From: Bacteroidota bacterium
GTDB lineage: Bacteria > Bacteroidota > Bacteroidia > B-17B0 > Aurantibacillaceae
Assembly: GCA_003153315.1 (NCBI GenBank)
Contig: PLYA01000055.1
Location: forward strand, 1-36,863
Direction of reading: 5' to 3'
DNA: 36,863 bases
The notes beneath the pieces are model-generated. The model saw only the letters and a list, made by a program, of their open reading frames with translations. It had not been told where the DNA came from and made no database searches. A program made the position numbers and the translations under genes. Numbering within the stretch: the first letter of the stretch is position 1; the number at the start of each line of letters is the position of its first letter. Below, one piece after another: positions 1 through 7,722 of this stretch.

Positions 1-2
1 TG

Positions 3-200
3 CTATATGATGAACTTAATATGACTGAAATTTCGTACAAATTGCAATACAGCAGTGTGGCGGCTTTGTCAAATCAATTTAAACAAATTACGGGGCTTAC
101 AACCTCTGAGTTTAAACAGTTAAAAAATAAAGGACGAACCCCTATTGAAGAACTGGGGAGGTCAACCGAACGGGTTATGTCTTACGGAATGGTTGGCTAA
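3..200 (+). CDS. AraC-family transcriptional regulator, C-terminal fragment (gene cut by window edge)
   Basis: Frame 3 is open from the first base to a TAA at 198-200 and encodes 65 residues. It contains MTEISYKLQYSSVAALSNQF followed by KQITGLTTSEFKQLK, the second helix-turn-helix and closing helix of AraC/XylS DNA-binding domains. The usual family tail is 'F.k..G.tP..fR'; here it reads F-KQITGLTTSEFKQLK, so the Pro and Arg are replaced. About 30 further residues (KGRTPIEELGRSTERVMSYG) extend past the domain. The sensor domain and start lie outside the window, so the ligand cannot be judged. It is probably a transcription factor acting near the small stress-like genes that follow. Family assignment is fairly safe; the target is unknown. 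Confidence 0.75.
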   Translation, partial: LYDELNMTEISYKLQYSSVAALSNQFKQITGLTTSEFKQLKNKGRTPIEELGRSTERVMSYGMVG

Positions 201-241
201 AGCATGTAAAATATAAATCAGATATAATAAATAAACACAAA

Positions 242-541
242 ATGGAAAAAAATAAAGTTGCCAAATCCAATACGGATGGACAAACAAAAAGTGATTCTGC
301 ATCAAAAAAAACGGTTGTTACTGCTAAGGAGAAAAAAGGTTCTTCAGACAAAACAAAACCCGATAATGGTGCTGACAAAACAGGTACAGATACAAATGCA
401 GATAGTACTAAAAATAATACGCTGCAAGAAACAAAAGGCGCAGGTAGATTTGACAAACCCGAAAGAGAAGTTGATCCGGATACAACGGGCATAGATACCC
501 AATCTGACAAAACCCAAAAAGAAAACAAATCAAATAAATAA
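242..541 (+). CDS. Small Lys/Thr/Asp-rich disordered hypothetical protein
   Basis: This 99-aa protein is almost wholly hydrophilic, with Lys, Asp, Thr, Ser, Asn and Gln dominating, hardly any aromatic residue and no signal peptide or membrane segment. Runs such as KKTVVTAKEKKGSSDKTKPD indicate an intrinsically disordered chain. It starts 41 bases after the AraC gene and is followed 22 bases later by a small membrane peptide. Other frames here are also open because of the composition, but this frame has an ATG soon after a clear gene end and stops just before the next start. No family is recognised. A stress-related role, as for many disordered hydrophilic bacterial proteins, is only a guess from composition and neighbours. 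Confidence 0.6.
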   Translation: MEKNKVAKSNTDGQTKSDSASKKTVVTAKEKKGSSDKTKPDNGADKTGTDTNADSTKNNTLQETKGAGRFDKPEREVDPDTTGIDTQSDKTQKENKSNK

Positions 542-563
542 TAACAATTAAAAAACAAAAAAC

Positions 564-719
564 ATGGGAAATTTACTTTATCTATTGGCGGTAATATTGG
601 TTATTGCTTGGGCAATTGGCTTTATTGGGTATAGCGTTGGGGGACTAATTCACATACTTTTAATAATAGCTCTTATTTCTATTTTGCTTGGTATTATTCA
701 GGGAAGAAAAGTCCTTTAA
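564..719 (+). CDS. Small hydrophobic membrane peptide, lmo0937 family (DUF5670-like)
   Basis: A 51-aa frame from ATG 564 to TAA 717-719 reads MGNLLYLLAVILVIAWAIGF, then GYSVGGLIHILLIIALISIL, ending in GIIQGRKVL. Two hydrophobic segments joined by a Gly-rich turn, with the pattern 'GNLLY...AWAIGF.GY..GG.IH.LL.IA.I', match the small lmo0937-type membrane proteins that are common in Bacteroidota and usually lie near stress genes. It sits 22 bases after the disordered protein and may be co-transcribed with it. Function in the family is not established; it would sit in the inner membrane. Confidence 0.75.
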   Translation: MGNLLYLLAVILVIAWAIGFIGYSVGGLIHILLIIALISILLGIIQGRKVL

Positions 720-791
720 GTTAAGCTTAGTAAGAATTGACGGGATTTTCCCCTGAGTCTTTAAGTCCTTATCAAAGGAAAGGTATAAATA

Positions 792-1487
792 TCAGTTAAA
801 AAGTTTGCTTAGCTTCTTTTCTAACTGCAGGGCACGCGGAATTAAAACTTTATCTTCTATAAGCGCATGAATGGAAAGGTCTTTTTCAAATGCCTGTAGC
901 TGTGTTATCAAAACACGATAAGGCGTTTGATTGGTGGTTGGCGGCTGGTAGTTCAAAATGGCATTTCTTACCTTTAACAAATTCTTTTCGGTATCCTGAT
1001 GGCTGTCTATAAATAGTTGCAGCGAATAATTTTTTGTAGCGGCAAAGTATTTTTCTGCGTCAGCTTCTTCTTTTTCAAATTTCAATAAGACTTTAATGTA
1101 CGGTAATAGATGCTTTTCTTCCGCACGGATATGCGAGGTTAAATCGCTTGTATATTCATTAAAGAAACTGTTAAGAATATGCAACAGAGGATGATTGTCG
1201 GAATAATCCTTTAAAAGAATGTGTATGCTTTGCTCAATCTCCAAAAGCTTTTTATCGAGATAATACCGGTGAGTTCTATGGATATAATCAATAATTATTT
1301 CAAGCGGAAATTTTTGATATGCCTCTTCTGAAAATGTTTTTTCATCGGCAAAGGTTTGAAGCAGTGTATAAATAAACTGCTGGTCAATATCCATCCTCCT
1401 GAGTTCTTCGTAGGAATATAAAAGATCTTTATCAGCGGTTAAATTATATCGCTGATTGATTTGATTTATCGGGAAGTCAGTTTCCAT
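792..1487 (-). CDS. Hemerythrin HHE-domain protein (Ric/YtfE/ScdA-like, without the N-terminal domain)
   Basis: The 231-aa protein has the His/Glu pattern of di-iron hemerythrin-like proteins that repair Fe-S clusters or handle NO and O2: IIDYIHRTHRYYL (His70, His73), HPLLH (His99, His103), SHIRAEEKHLLPYI (His119, Glu123/124, His126), FIDSHQDTE (His163) and LSIHALIEDKVLIPRA (His207, Glu211). Family members of the Ric type carry a short Cys-containing N-terminal domain (DUF542); here the first ~60 residues lack that motif. It is the last gene of a minus-strand operon, 35 bases after the PRPP-synthetase paralogue, and may have its own promoter (-7 element at 1504-1511). Context suggests a nitrosative or oxygen-stress role. 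Domain assignment is strong, exact activity is not. Confidence 0.8.
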   Translation of the reverse strand: METDFPINQINQRYNLTADKDLLYSYEELRRMDIDQQFIYTLLQTFADEKTFSEEAYQKFPLEIIIDYIHRTHRYYLDKKLLEIEQSIHILLKDYSDNHPLLHILNSFFNEYTSDLTSHIRAEEKHLLPYIKVLLKFEKEEADAEKYFAATKNYSLQLFIDSHQDTEKNLLKVRNAILNYQPPTTNQTPYRVLITQLQAFEKDLSIHALIEDKVLIPRALQLEKKLSKLFN

Positions 1488-1503
1488 GTGTTAAAAGTTT
1501 TAT

Positions 1504-1511
1504 CAAAGGTA
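1504..1511 (-). promoter_or_regulatory. Possible -7 promoter element for the hemerythrin gene
   Basis: On the minus strand the bases read TACCTTTG, a perfect fit to the Bacteroidota -7 consensus TAnnTTTG. It lies 16 bases upstream of the hemerythrin start codon. No convincing -33 TTG is present at the usual distance, so this is a weak call for an internal operon promoter. Confidence 0.35.
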
Positions 1512-1522
1512 TAGCTTAAATG

Positions 1523-2398
1523 TTATAAGAATTCTATCTTTAGTAAATCACTAATATCTATTTGATTGCTTGGATGCGGTATGGTATTGCAGGTAATTAG
1601 TTTGGCAGCACCCGCCTGTACTATTTCATTATACGCATTACCCGCAAAAACAGCGTGCACGCCAATGCAAACAGGAGCACGCATACCTGCTTTCTTTAAA
1701 TGTTTAATGGTTTCAATCATCGTTCTTCCGGTAGAGATGATGTCATCTACCAAAACAGGTGTGTAAGTTTTATATTCATCAACCTGCGGCACAGATATTT
1801 CCACATCATTATCCCCATGGCGTATTTTCTTTAACACCGTAAAATGTGCACCTGCTTTGTTTGCCACATCGGCAACCCACTGTTCACTCTCGGCATCGGG
1901 CCCAATTAAAACAGGTTTTTCAATATTATTTCTTATCCAGGCAGAAATATGATTGGCAGCATGAGAAACCTTGACGGGAATGGGATAAATCTCTGACAAT
2001 GAACTGCGGCGGTGCAAATGCGGGTCTATGGTAATCAAACTATCTGCAAAACCCGAAAGCAGTTTTGCAAAATAAGTAGAGGTAACTCCTTCACCCTCCT
2101 TAAAAACTTTATCCTGACGCATATAGGCCAGATAAGGCGCTATCAGGTTAACGGAGCTTGCACCCAGTGTTTTTAATGTTTGAAATAAAAAGTAAAGCGG
2201 CAATAACTTATCATCGGGTTGATGAAGCGTACAAACCAAAACAACATGCTTTTGTTTTACATCTGATAACACTCTTACATAAGTTTCTTTATCAGGAAAA
2301 TAACGGAGCTCTGCTTTTCCTGTTTCCGCCTGCTCTCTTTTAGCTAAGGTATTTGTAAGCGCTTCGTTGCCCGGTAAGGCAAAATAAATAGGACCCAT
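1523..2398 (-). CDS. Ribose-phosphate pyrophosphokinase (PRPP synthetase) paralogue
   Basis: This 291-aa protein has the type I phosphoribosyltransferase fold. The PRPP loop is LVDDIISTGRTM (Asp218-Thr226), preceded by the flag-like region RQDKVFKEGEGVTSTYF (from Arg94), TIDPHLHR (124-130) and IGPDAESEQ. Housekeeping bacterial Prs enzymes are about 310 aa with a TVDLHA..Q motif and PDxGG; here those are replaced by TIDPHLHR and PDAESEQ, so this is a divergent, more archaeal-looking form. Its start codon directly abuts the stop of the AMP phosphorylase gene, implying translational coupling. It could make PRPP from ribose 5-phosphate, or handle the ribose 1,5-bisphosphate released by its neighbour; the sequence does not decide. 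Confidence 0.8.
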   Translation of the reverse strand: MGPIYFALPGNEALTNTLAKREQAETGKAELRYFPDKETYVRVLSDVKQKHVVLVCTLHQPDDKLLPLYFLFQTLKTLGASSVNLIAPYLAYMRQDKVFKEGEGVTSTYFAKLLSGFADSLITIDPHLHRRSSLSEIYPIPVKVSHAANHISAWIRNNIEKPVLIGPDAESEQWVADVANKAGAHFTVLKKIRHGDNDVEISVPQVDEYKTYTPVLVDDIISTGRTMIETIKHLKKAGMRAPVCIGVHAVFAGNAYNEIVQAGAAKLITCNTIPHPSNQIDISDLLKIEFL

Positions 2399-3904
2399 TT
2401 ATTGAATAGTTATAATATTCCTTTCAGCCTTAAGATATTCGAGCGCATAATTTAAAACTCCTTCATGGTGTGCATATATGGTATATAACAAATCACCTGC
2501 GGTAACTTTAGAGTGTACCATCACATGCAATAAAACCCCTGCGGCATGATCTTTGGGTGCTCCTGCCAGCTTGGCAATTTTAGCAATGCGCCGGTTATCT
2601 ATTTCACTAACTGTTCCGCCTATGGTAGCTTTTACTTCAAATTTATATTTGGCATAATGTGGCTCTGTAAATCCGCCTTGTGCCCGGCAAATAGCCATAA
2701 ACTTAGTAAACGCTTTACCCGATTCAAGAATTTCCTTTGCTATGATTTCTCCTTTTCCTTTGGTTGAATTAATAGCTAAGTCAATTACGGCCCCCGCAAT
2801 TTGTAATGATCTTTCTTTTAAATCCTGCGGGGCATTGGCTTCATTTCTCAAAACCTGTAATACATCTATAGCTTCCAAAGCGGGGCCAATACCTCTTCCC
2901 ACCGGTTGAGAGCCATCTGTTATCAGTACTTTTACTTTTAAGCCAATGGCTCTGCCTACTACTTTAAAATAATACTTTAGTTTCTCGGCATCTTGTTCTG
3001 TTCTAACCTTCGCAGTTTTACCTACCGGAATATCTACCACCACATGTGTAGAGCCTGCCGCTACTTTTTTAGAAAGCACAGAGGCAATCATTTGTCCTTC
3101 GCTATCCACATCCAATGCGCGTTCTATTCTTATAATTATGTCATCGGCAGGGCTTAACTTTACATTACCACCCCAAACAAAACAACCGTTTTCTTTATTA
3201 ATCACATCTTTAATCTGTTCGATGCTAAGATTAACGGGTGTCATGGTTTCTACGGTATCTGCTGTTCCTGCAGGAGAAGTAATGGCACGCGAGGATGTTT
3301 TAGGGATGGTGTATCCTGCCGCAGCTACAATAGAAACTACAATGGGTGTGGTTCTGTTGCCGGGTAAGCCGCCTACACAATGTTTATCCAACACCATGTC
3401 TTTATTCCAGGTTAGTTTTTGTCCCACATCAATCATGGCTTTGGTAAGCGAGATAATCTCGCTTTCATCCATATTATCTCCGGCGCAGGCAGTAATAAAA
3501 GCAGCTAATTCAATGTTTGAATATTTTTCATCAACAATATCTTTCAGTATGGAATGTAAATCATTGTCGGTTAATGACTGACGATACATCTTACTTCTAA
3601 CCGCACGCATTGAATTTACTACAGGCAGATGAGAGAAAAATATTTCATCGCCTTCTTTAGCCTGCAAGGCATTCCATGCAGATTGAGACAGTGAAGCCTC
3701 ACCTTCTTTTAATAAAACACCTTCTGTAATAACATTAAGTGTAGCAATAATAGAACGCCCGTTTACCGTAACTAAAATACGATTCAAGGCTTCAAAACCC
3801 TCAGCACGGTATATATGGCAACCTTTAAGCATATACACTACATGCTCATATCTGGTATCAATGCCTAAATATTTTAGCTTTAATGAGTACGTTGTATTCT
3901 CCAT
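2399..3904 (-). CDS. AMP phosphorylase / thymidine phosphorylase family, archaeal-type
   Basis: At 501 aa it matches the length of archaeal AMP phosphorylases (~500 aa) rather than ordinary thymidine phosphorylases (~440 aa), the difference being an N-terminal domain of about 85 residues. The core motifs DKHCVGGLPGNRTTP (Asp173 on) and PKTSSRAITSPAGTAD (201-216) are those of the nucleoside phosphorylase II family and closely resemble the archaeal AMP-specific subgroup. That subgroup cleaves nucleoside 5'-monophosphates with phosphate to give a base and ribose 1,5-bisphosphate. It follows the RNase gene by 6 bases and abuts the PRPP-synthetase paralogue. In archaea the product is passed to R15P isomerase and RuBisCO; neither is in this window. 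Confidence 0.85.
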   Translation of the reverse strand: MENTTYSLKLKYLGIDTRYEHVVYMLKGCHIYRAEGFEALNRILVTVNGRSIIATLNVITEGVLLKEGEASLSQSAWNALQAKEGDEIFFSHLPVVNSMRAVRSKMYRQSLTDNDLHSILKDIVDEKYSNIELAAFITACAGDNMDESEIISLTKAMIDVGQKLTWNKDMVLDKHCVGGLPGNRTTPIVVSIVAAAGYTIPKTSSRAITSPAGTADTVETMTPVNLSIEQIKDVINKENGCFVWGGNVKLSPADDIIIRIERALDVDSEGQMIASVLSKKVAAGSTHVVVDIPVGKTAKVRTEQDAEKLKYYFKVVGRAIGLKVKVLITDGSQPVGRGIGPALEAIDVLQVLRNEANAPQDLKERSLQIAGAVIDLAINSTKGKGEIIAKEILESGKAFTKFMAICRAQGGFTEPHYAKYKFEVKATIGGTVSEIDNRRIAKIAKLAGAPKDHAAGVLLHVMVHSKVTAGDLLYTIYAHHEGVLNYALEYLKAERNIITIQ

Positions 3905-3910
3905 ACTTAA

Positions 3911-5284
3911 TTAATCAATTTCTACAATATCATACAGCTTAGGCACTATACAGTTCCAACCGTATGTATCATGTAGCTTTGTTCTGAAGGCATCAGCAGC
4001 CTGGTTTTCTCCATGTATGATAAATACTTTTTGTGGCGGAGTTTTGATTTCACTCAACCATTCTAATAAATCTTTCTGATCGCCATGGGCAGAAAGTGCA
4101 TGAATAGTTTCAATGTGCGCTTTTACTTCATAATATTTTCCGAAAATTTTAATTTCATGTGACCCGTCTTGCATTCTTCTTCCTCTGGTACCCTCTGCCT
4201 GATAGCCCACAAATAAAACAGTTGTTTCTGGTTTCATCACATACGCTTGCAAATATGAAAGCACTCTACCACCCTCTACCATCCCGCTGCCTGCAATAAT
4301 AATTTTAGGATATGGTGTAGCTATTGCCGCAAGTGTTTCTTTAAATTCTTTAACCAGCTTAAATAAGCTGCACATCTCTGTGCAATCTGCTTTGGATAAT
4401 TTGTGCCATGCCAAATGTTTTTCAAACACATTCAATACGTTATTACCCATGGGGCTGTCCATTATAAAAGGAATATCAGGGATAGCATTCTCCTTTCGTA
4501 ATTGCCATAGCAAATACATTAGGGTTTGGGTACGCTCTACGGCAAAGCTTGGTATAATTAAATTGCCTCCTTTGGCAACTGTTTCTAAAATTATCTTTCT
4601 AAGCTTTTCTTTAATATCTTCTTTCGGATGAAGCCTGTCACCATATGTACTTTCCACAAACAACACATCCGCTTCCTGCGGGCGCTTTGGAGAAGGAAGC
4701 AATAAATCTTCCTCATGTCCTACATCTCCGCTAAATACCAACTTTTTACCTGCTATTTGTATTTCAATAAAAGTAGAACCCAATATATGCCCATTGGTTT
4801 GAAAGCGGGCTTTCATATCATTTCCAAAATCTATCCACTCATCAGGTTTTATCACACAAAAATGCGGAAGTGTTTTTTCCACATCTTTCAAATCATATAA
4901 AGCTTCAGCCGGATTATGTTTAGAGTAGCCATGCTTATTGGCATGAGCAGCTTCTTCTTCCTGAATTTTAGCGGTGTCTTTCAGTACGATTTCTGCTATA
5001 TCAAGTGTAGGTTCTGTACCGTATATCTTTCCTTTAAAACCTGCTTTAATTAAACGGGGCAAATAACCCACATGATCTAAATGCCCGTGGGTTAGCAATA
5101 CAAAATTAATTTCGTGTATGTTAACGGGTAAATACTCCCAGTTATGCAGGCGTAATGCTTTTAAGCCCTGAAACAAACCGCAATCTACCAGTACTTTTTT
5201 GTTGGGTGTTTCAATTAAATACTTAGAGCCTGTTACCGTGCCTGCAGCGCCAAGAAAATGAATATAAAGACTATTGTTGCTCAT
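3911..5284 (-). CDS. Beta-CASP metallo-beta-lactamase-fold ribonuclease (CPSF/Ysh1-type)
   Basis: The 457-aa protein starts with HFLGAAGTVTGSKYLIE and VDCGLFQG, then has the zinc motif THGHLDHVGYLPRL (His66, His68, Asp70, His71), NGHILGST, FSGDVGHEEDLLLPSP, SFAVERTQT, the beta-CASP motif AGSGMVEGGR and the C-terminal LSAHGD. This order is that of bacterial and archaeal CPSF-like RNases, which cut or trim RNA using two zinc ions in the cytoplasm. It is the first gene of the minus-strand operon, so RNA breakdown stands upstream of mononucleotide phosphorolysis. Its promoter should lie in 5285-5426, shared with the divergent nitroreductase; no clear -33/-7 pair was found for this strand. Confidence 0.9.
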   Translation of the reverse strand: MSNNSLYIHFLGAAGTVTGSKYLIETPNKKVLVDCGLFQGLKALRLHNWEYLPVNIHEINFVLLTHGHLDHVGYLPRLIKAGFKGKIYGTEPTLDIAEIVLKDTAKIQEEEAAHANKHGYSKHNPAEALYDLKDVEKTLPHFCVIKPDEWIDFGNDMKARFQTNGHILGSTFIEIQIAGKKLVFSGDVGHEEDLLLPSPKRPQEADVLFVESTYGDRLHPKEDIKEKLRKIILETVAKGGNLIIPSFAVERTQTLMYLLWQLRKENAIPDIPFIMDSPMGNNVLNVFEKHLAWHKLSKADCTEMCSLFKLVKEFKETLAAIATPYPKIIIAGSGMVEGGRVLSYLQAYVMKPETTVLFVGYQAEGTRGRRMQDGSHEIKIFGKYYEVKAHIETIHALSAHGDQKDLLEWLSEIKTPPQKVFIIHGENQAADAFRTKLHDTYGWNCIVPKLYDIVEID

Positions 5285-5356
5285 ATCATCAATTTTATAA
5301 TAAGCAAAGAAACTTTTGTTTTGTTTTTTTCTTAATGACTTTAATCATCCCTCATC

Positions 5357-5370
5357 TTGACTCATATCAT
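5357..5370. promoter_or_regulatory. Candidate Crp/Fnr-family binding site between divergent operons
   Basis: The bases TTGACTCATATCAT match the Fnr consensus TTGATNNNNATCAA at 8 of 10 defined positions, including the TGA-N6-TCA core. The centre is 36.5 bases before the end of the nitroreductase -7 element, which puts it near -40 from the expected start, the usual class II activator position. That would also explain why no -33 TTG is found. A closely similar site occurs at 31245-31258. The factor itself is not in the window. Confidence 0.5.
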
Positions 5371-5392
5371 ATCCAATACTTTATATACAAGA

Positions 5393-5400
5393 TACTTTTG
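5393..5400 (+). promoter_or_regulatory. -7 promoter element of the nitroreductase gene
   Basis: TACTTTTG fits the consensus TAnnTTTG exactly. Transcription would begin near 5404, leaving a leader of about 23 bases before the ATG at 5427. No -33 TTG is seen at 19-21 bases; the Crp/Fnr-like palindrome occupies the region just upstream of where it would be. Confidence 0.5.
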
Positions 5401-5426
5401 TTTTGAAAAATAAAATTTAAAAACCT

Positions 5427-6020
5427 ATGAATGAAACTTTAAAAACCATATACGAAAGAAGAGCTGTAAGAAAATTTAAGGATAAGGCTGTAACTAAAGA
5501 AATTATCGAACAATTGTTAGATGCCGGAAGGATGGCTCCTTCAGCTATTAACAGACAACCTTGGAAGTTTTACATAGTTACTAAGAAAGAAGATATAAAA
5601 CTTTTCTCTAAAGAGATTGGGACAGCAGCTCTTAAGAGCATCCCGCAAATGGGTATAAAAAACATAGTTAAGGCGGCTGCTTCAAGTATTACGCACCTTT
5701 CTCATGGAATAGATTTTCTAAAAGCACCTGACCCTGTATTTCATGGGGCACCTGTGGTTATATTTATAACTGCCGAAAAAGATAACGAATGGGCAGGACT
5801 TGATATAGGCATGTGCACACAAAACATCATGCTGGCAGCAAAATCCTTGGGCTTAGATAGCTGTCCGGTTGGGTTCGGAAAGTTTATTATGCAGGCTAAG
5901 TCTTATTCTAAATTAAACATACCTGCTAAAGAACAGGTATTATTAGCTGTAATTATAGGCTACAGAGATGAGTCACCTGAAGTACATGAAAGAAAAAGGG
6001 ACAATGTAATTTATATTTAA
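5427..6020 (+). CDS. Nitroreductase family flavoprotein
   Basis: The 197-aa protein shows the family's FMN-binding features: the N-terminal RRAVRKF (Arg11, Arg12, Arg15), APSAINRQPWKFYIV (from Ala37), the central HGAPVVIFI, LDIGMCTQNIMLAAKSLGL and the closing LAVIIGYRDESP. Such enzymes use NAD(P)H to reduce nitroaromatics, quinones or related compounds as cytoplasmic homodimers; the real substrate cannot be read from sequence. It is divergent from the RNase-led operon, shares the Crp/Fnr-like site, and is followed 3 bases later by an exported Tyr/Pro-rich protein, so the two are probably co-transcribed. Confidence 0.88.
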   Translation: MNETLKTIYERRAVRKFKDKAVTKEIIEQLLDAGRMAPSAINRQPWKFYIVTKKEDIKLFSKEIGTAALKSIPQMGIKNIVKAAASSITHLSHGIDFLKAPDPVFHGAPVVIFITAEKDNEWAGLDIGMCTQNIMLAAKSLGLDSCPVGFGKFIMQAKSYSKLNIPAKEQVLLAVIIGYRDESPEVHERKRDNVIYI

Positions 6021-6023
6021 GCA

Positions 6024-7496
6024 ATGAGAAAGTTATTTTCATTATCTACACTATTTATCTCATTATTTGTAAATGGGCAGAATGAACCCAGATTGGATAA
6101 AGACCTCACGGGTGATGATAGTACAGCTTTACTTACCGTAGCTTCTTATCCCGATAGCATTCGAAACCCAGTACTCTTAGCTTGTCAAAATCCGGATGTA
6201 TTGGTAAATACCGAAGCGCTGCAAAAAAGCACCAGCGAATCATTTAGAAACTTAGTAAGCAATTACAACAAAGCCGATCAACAAAAGTTTTGGGATTTAG
6301 CCAGATATCCCGGCTTGATTACAAAGATGGCTGGCAGAGAAAAGAAAACAAAAGAAGAGTTGGAGACCTTGGCGATTGCCTACCCCGCTCAAATGAAAAA
6401 TACCATTGTTGAATATGGAAGAAAGCATTACGAAAAACTGACAGAAATAAATAAACTATATGCCAACTCACAATCTCAATTTGATAATGTTATTGCCACT
6501 TATCCTACACCTGTAAAAAATGCCTACAGTAAATTATTGAATAATCCCGATGCATTGAATACGCTTAGTACCAATATGCATTTGGCTGTTATTTTAGGAA
6601 ACATGTATGCTAATAATCCTAAACAAACCAAATTAATGTTAGATTCTATAAAGACAGAACATGCCAAACAAAGTGCGAAAGATTTAGAGGACTGGAAAAA
6701 AGGTCTGGAGCAAAACCCAGAAGCAAAAAAAGAATTGGAAGATGCCGGCAAAGAGTTTATTAAAGAGAATAACACAGATGATGTATACTACAATCCGACT
6801 ATTGATGATGTATATAATAATACTTCCACTAACAACAACCCATCTAATAATTATAGCACGCAACCTGATATGAATTATGGTGTGCAACCTTATCCCTATT
6901 GGTTTGGTTACCCTTGGTGGTATGATTATCCATATTGGTACCCCTATCCTTTTTGGTTTAATTTGGGTTATTATTGGGGTCCTTTGGGTATAACCTTTTG
7001 GGGCTTTCCTTCCCCCTACTTTATGCATTGGTATTTTTTCAATCCTTACCATCATTACTATTACTCGCACTTTAGTGATTATGCCATGAGCTACCATGCT
7101 CTGCACTATGGTCCACGCTACCAACGTACAGGATTTAATAGCGAGATACATCATTGGGCAAGAACCAATGAACGTGGTTTACCCAAAGACTATTTTAGGG
7201 CAGATGCGCAGCGCCCCGAAAGGATAAAAGAACTGGGCAAATTTGAAATGGATTACCATAATAACACAAAGGGGCTTTTTGGGAGAAACATTTCTCGTCC
7301 TGAGTTTTTGCAAAACAATGCCAGTTATTATCCGCATATAAACCCTGTAATTAACCAACCGCATTTTAATCAGCCTATTCATTATCCGCAACAGCAAAAC
7401 CCTGTAAGGTTTAATATGAATACACCCGGCATACGCGGTGGTAATATCATACAGCAAATGCCAAGAGGTAGCGGCGGCGGAATAAGGCCCAGATAA
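6024..7496 (+). CDS. Exported helical protein with a Tyr/Trp/Pro-rich middle region (DUF3300-like)
   Basis: A signal peptide (MRKLFSLSTLFISLFVNGQ) precedes about 230 residues of mostly helical sequence in which short 'YP' motifs recur: ASYPDSIRN, ARYPGLI, AIAYPAQMKN and ATYPTPVKN, each followed by a helix with repeated Leu/Asn. From about residue 290 the chain is extremely rich in Tyr, Trp, Pro and Phe (YWFGYPWWYDYPYWYPYPFW), then His/Tyr-rich, then a basic Asn/Gln/Pro tail ending GSGGGIRPR. The recurrent YP-helix pattern resembles DUF3300-type proteins of the envelope. The start is only 3 bases after the nitroreductase stop. No catalytic motif is seen and no function is assigned. Confidence 0.7.
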   Translation: MRKLFSLSTLFISLFVNGQNEPRLDKDLTGDDSTALLTVASYPDSIRNPVLLACQNPDVLVNTEALQKSTSESFRNLVSNYNKADQQKFWDLARYPGLITKMAGREKKTKEELETLAIAYPAQMKNTIVEYGRKHYEKLTEINKLYANSQSQFDNVIATYPTPVKNAYSKLLNNPDALNTLSTNMHLAVILGNMYANNPKQTKLMLDSIKTEHAKQSAKDLEDWKKGLEQNPEAKKELEDAGKEFIKENNTDDVYYNPTIDDVYNNTSTNNNPSNNYSTQPDMNYGVQPYPYWFGYPWWYDYPYWYPYPFWFNLGYYWGPLGITFWGFPSPYFMHWYFFNPYHHYYYSHFSDYAMSYHALHYGPRYQRTGFNSEIHHWARTNERGLPKDYFRADAQRPERIKELGKFEMDYHNNTKGLFGRNISRPEFLQNNASYYPHINPVINQPHFNQPIHYPQQQNPVRFNMNTPGIRGGNIIQQMPRGSGGGIRPR

Positions 7497-7619
7497 ATTT
7501 TTGTGGGGAATTTGGAGTCAAGTAAGTTGTGAATTATAATGCTGAGGATGTAAATTACAATGCCAAACATATTTATTGATATACCCAAAGCATTTAATTC
7601 GTCAATAATTAATTGAGAA

Positions 7620-7679
7620 TTCCATATTAAAATGGAGTATAGTTCTTTTGGTCACAATTTTTTTTAGTTTGATATGGAA
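7620..7679. repeat. Inverted repeat in the gap between convergent genes
   Basis: TTCCATATTAA at 7620-7630 and TTGATATGGAA at 7669-7679 can pair over 11 bases, one of them a G-U, around a 38-base loop that includes a run of eight T. It lies between the ends of the convergent genes at 7496 and 7723. It may be a terminator or a mobile-element remnant; the long loop makes a classic terminator doubtful. Nothing else was recognised in 7497-7722. Confidence 0.35.
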
Positions 7680-7722
7680 CGCATATTTGCTTGCGGTAGA
7701 ATGTCAAAAAAAACAAGTAAAA

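Noticed and set aside
175..558. A 127-aa minus-strand frame opposite the disordered protein
   Set aside because: It is a composition shadow: the Lys/Thr/Asp-rich plus frame gives a Ser/Val/Phe-rich complement with no recognisable domain.
6684..7154. A 156-aa minus-strand hydrophobic frame
   Set aside because: It is the Ile/Val-rich complement of the Tyr/Asn-rich coding region and has no independent support.
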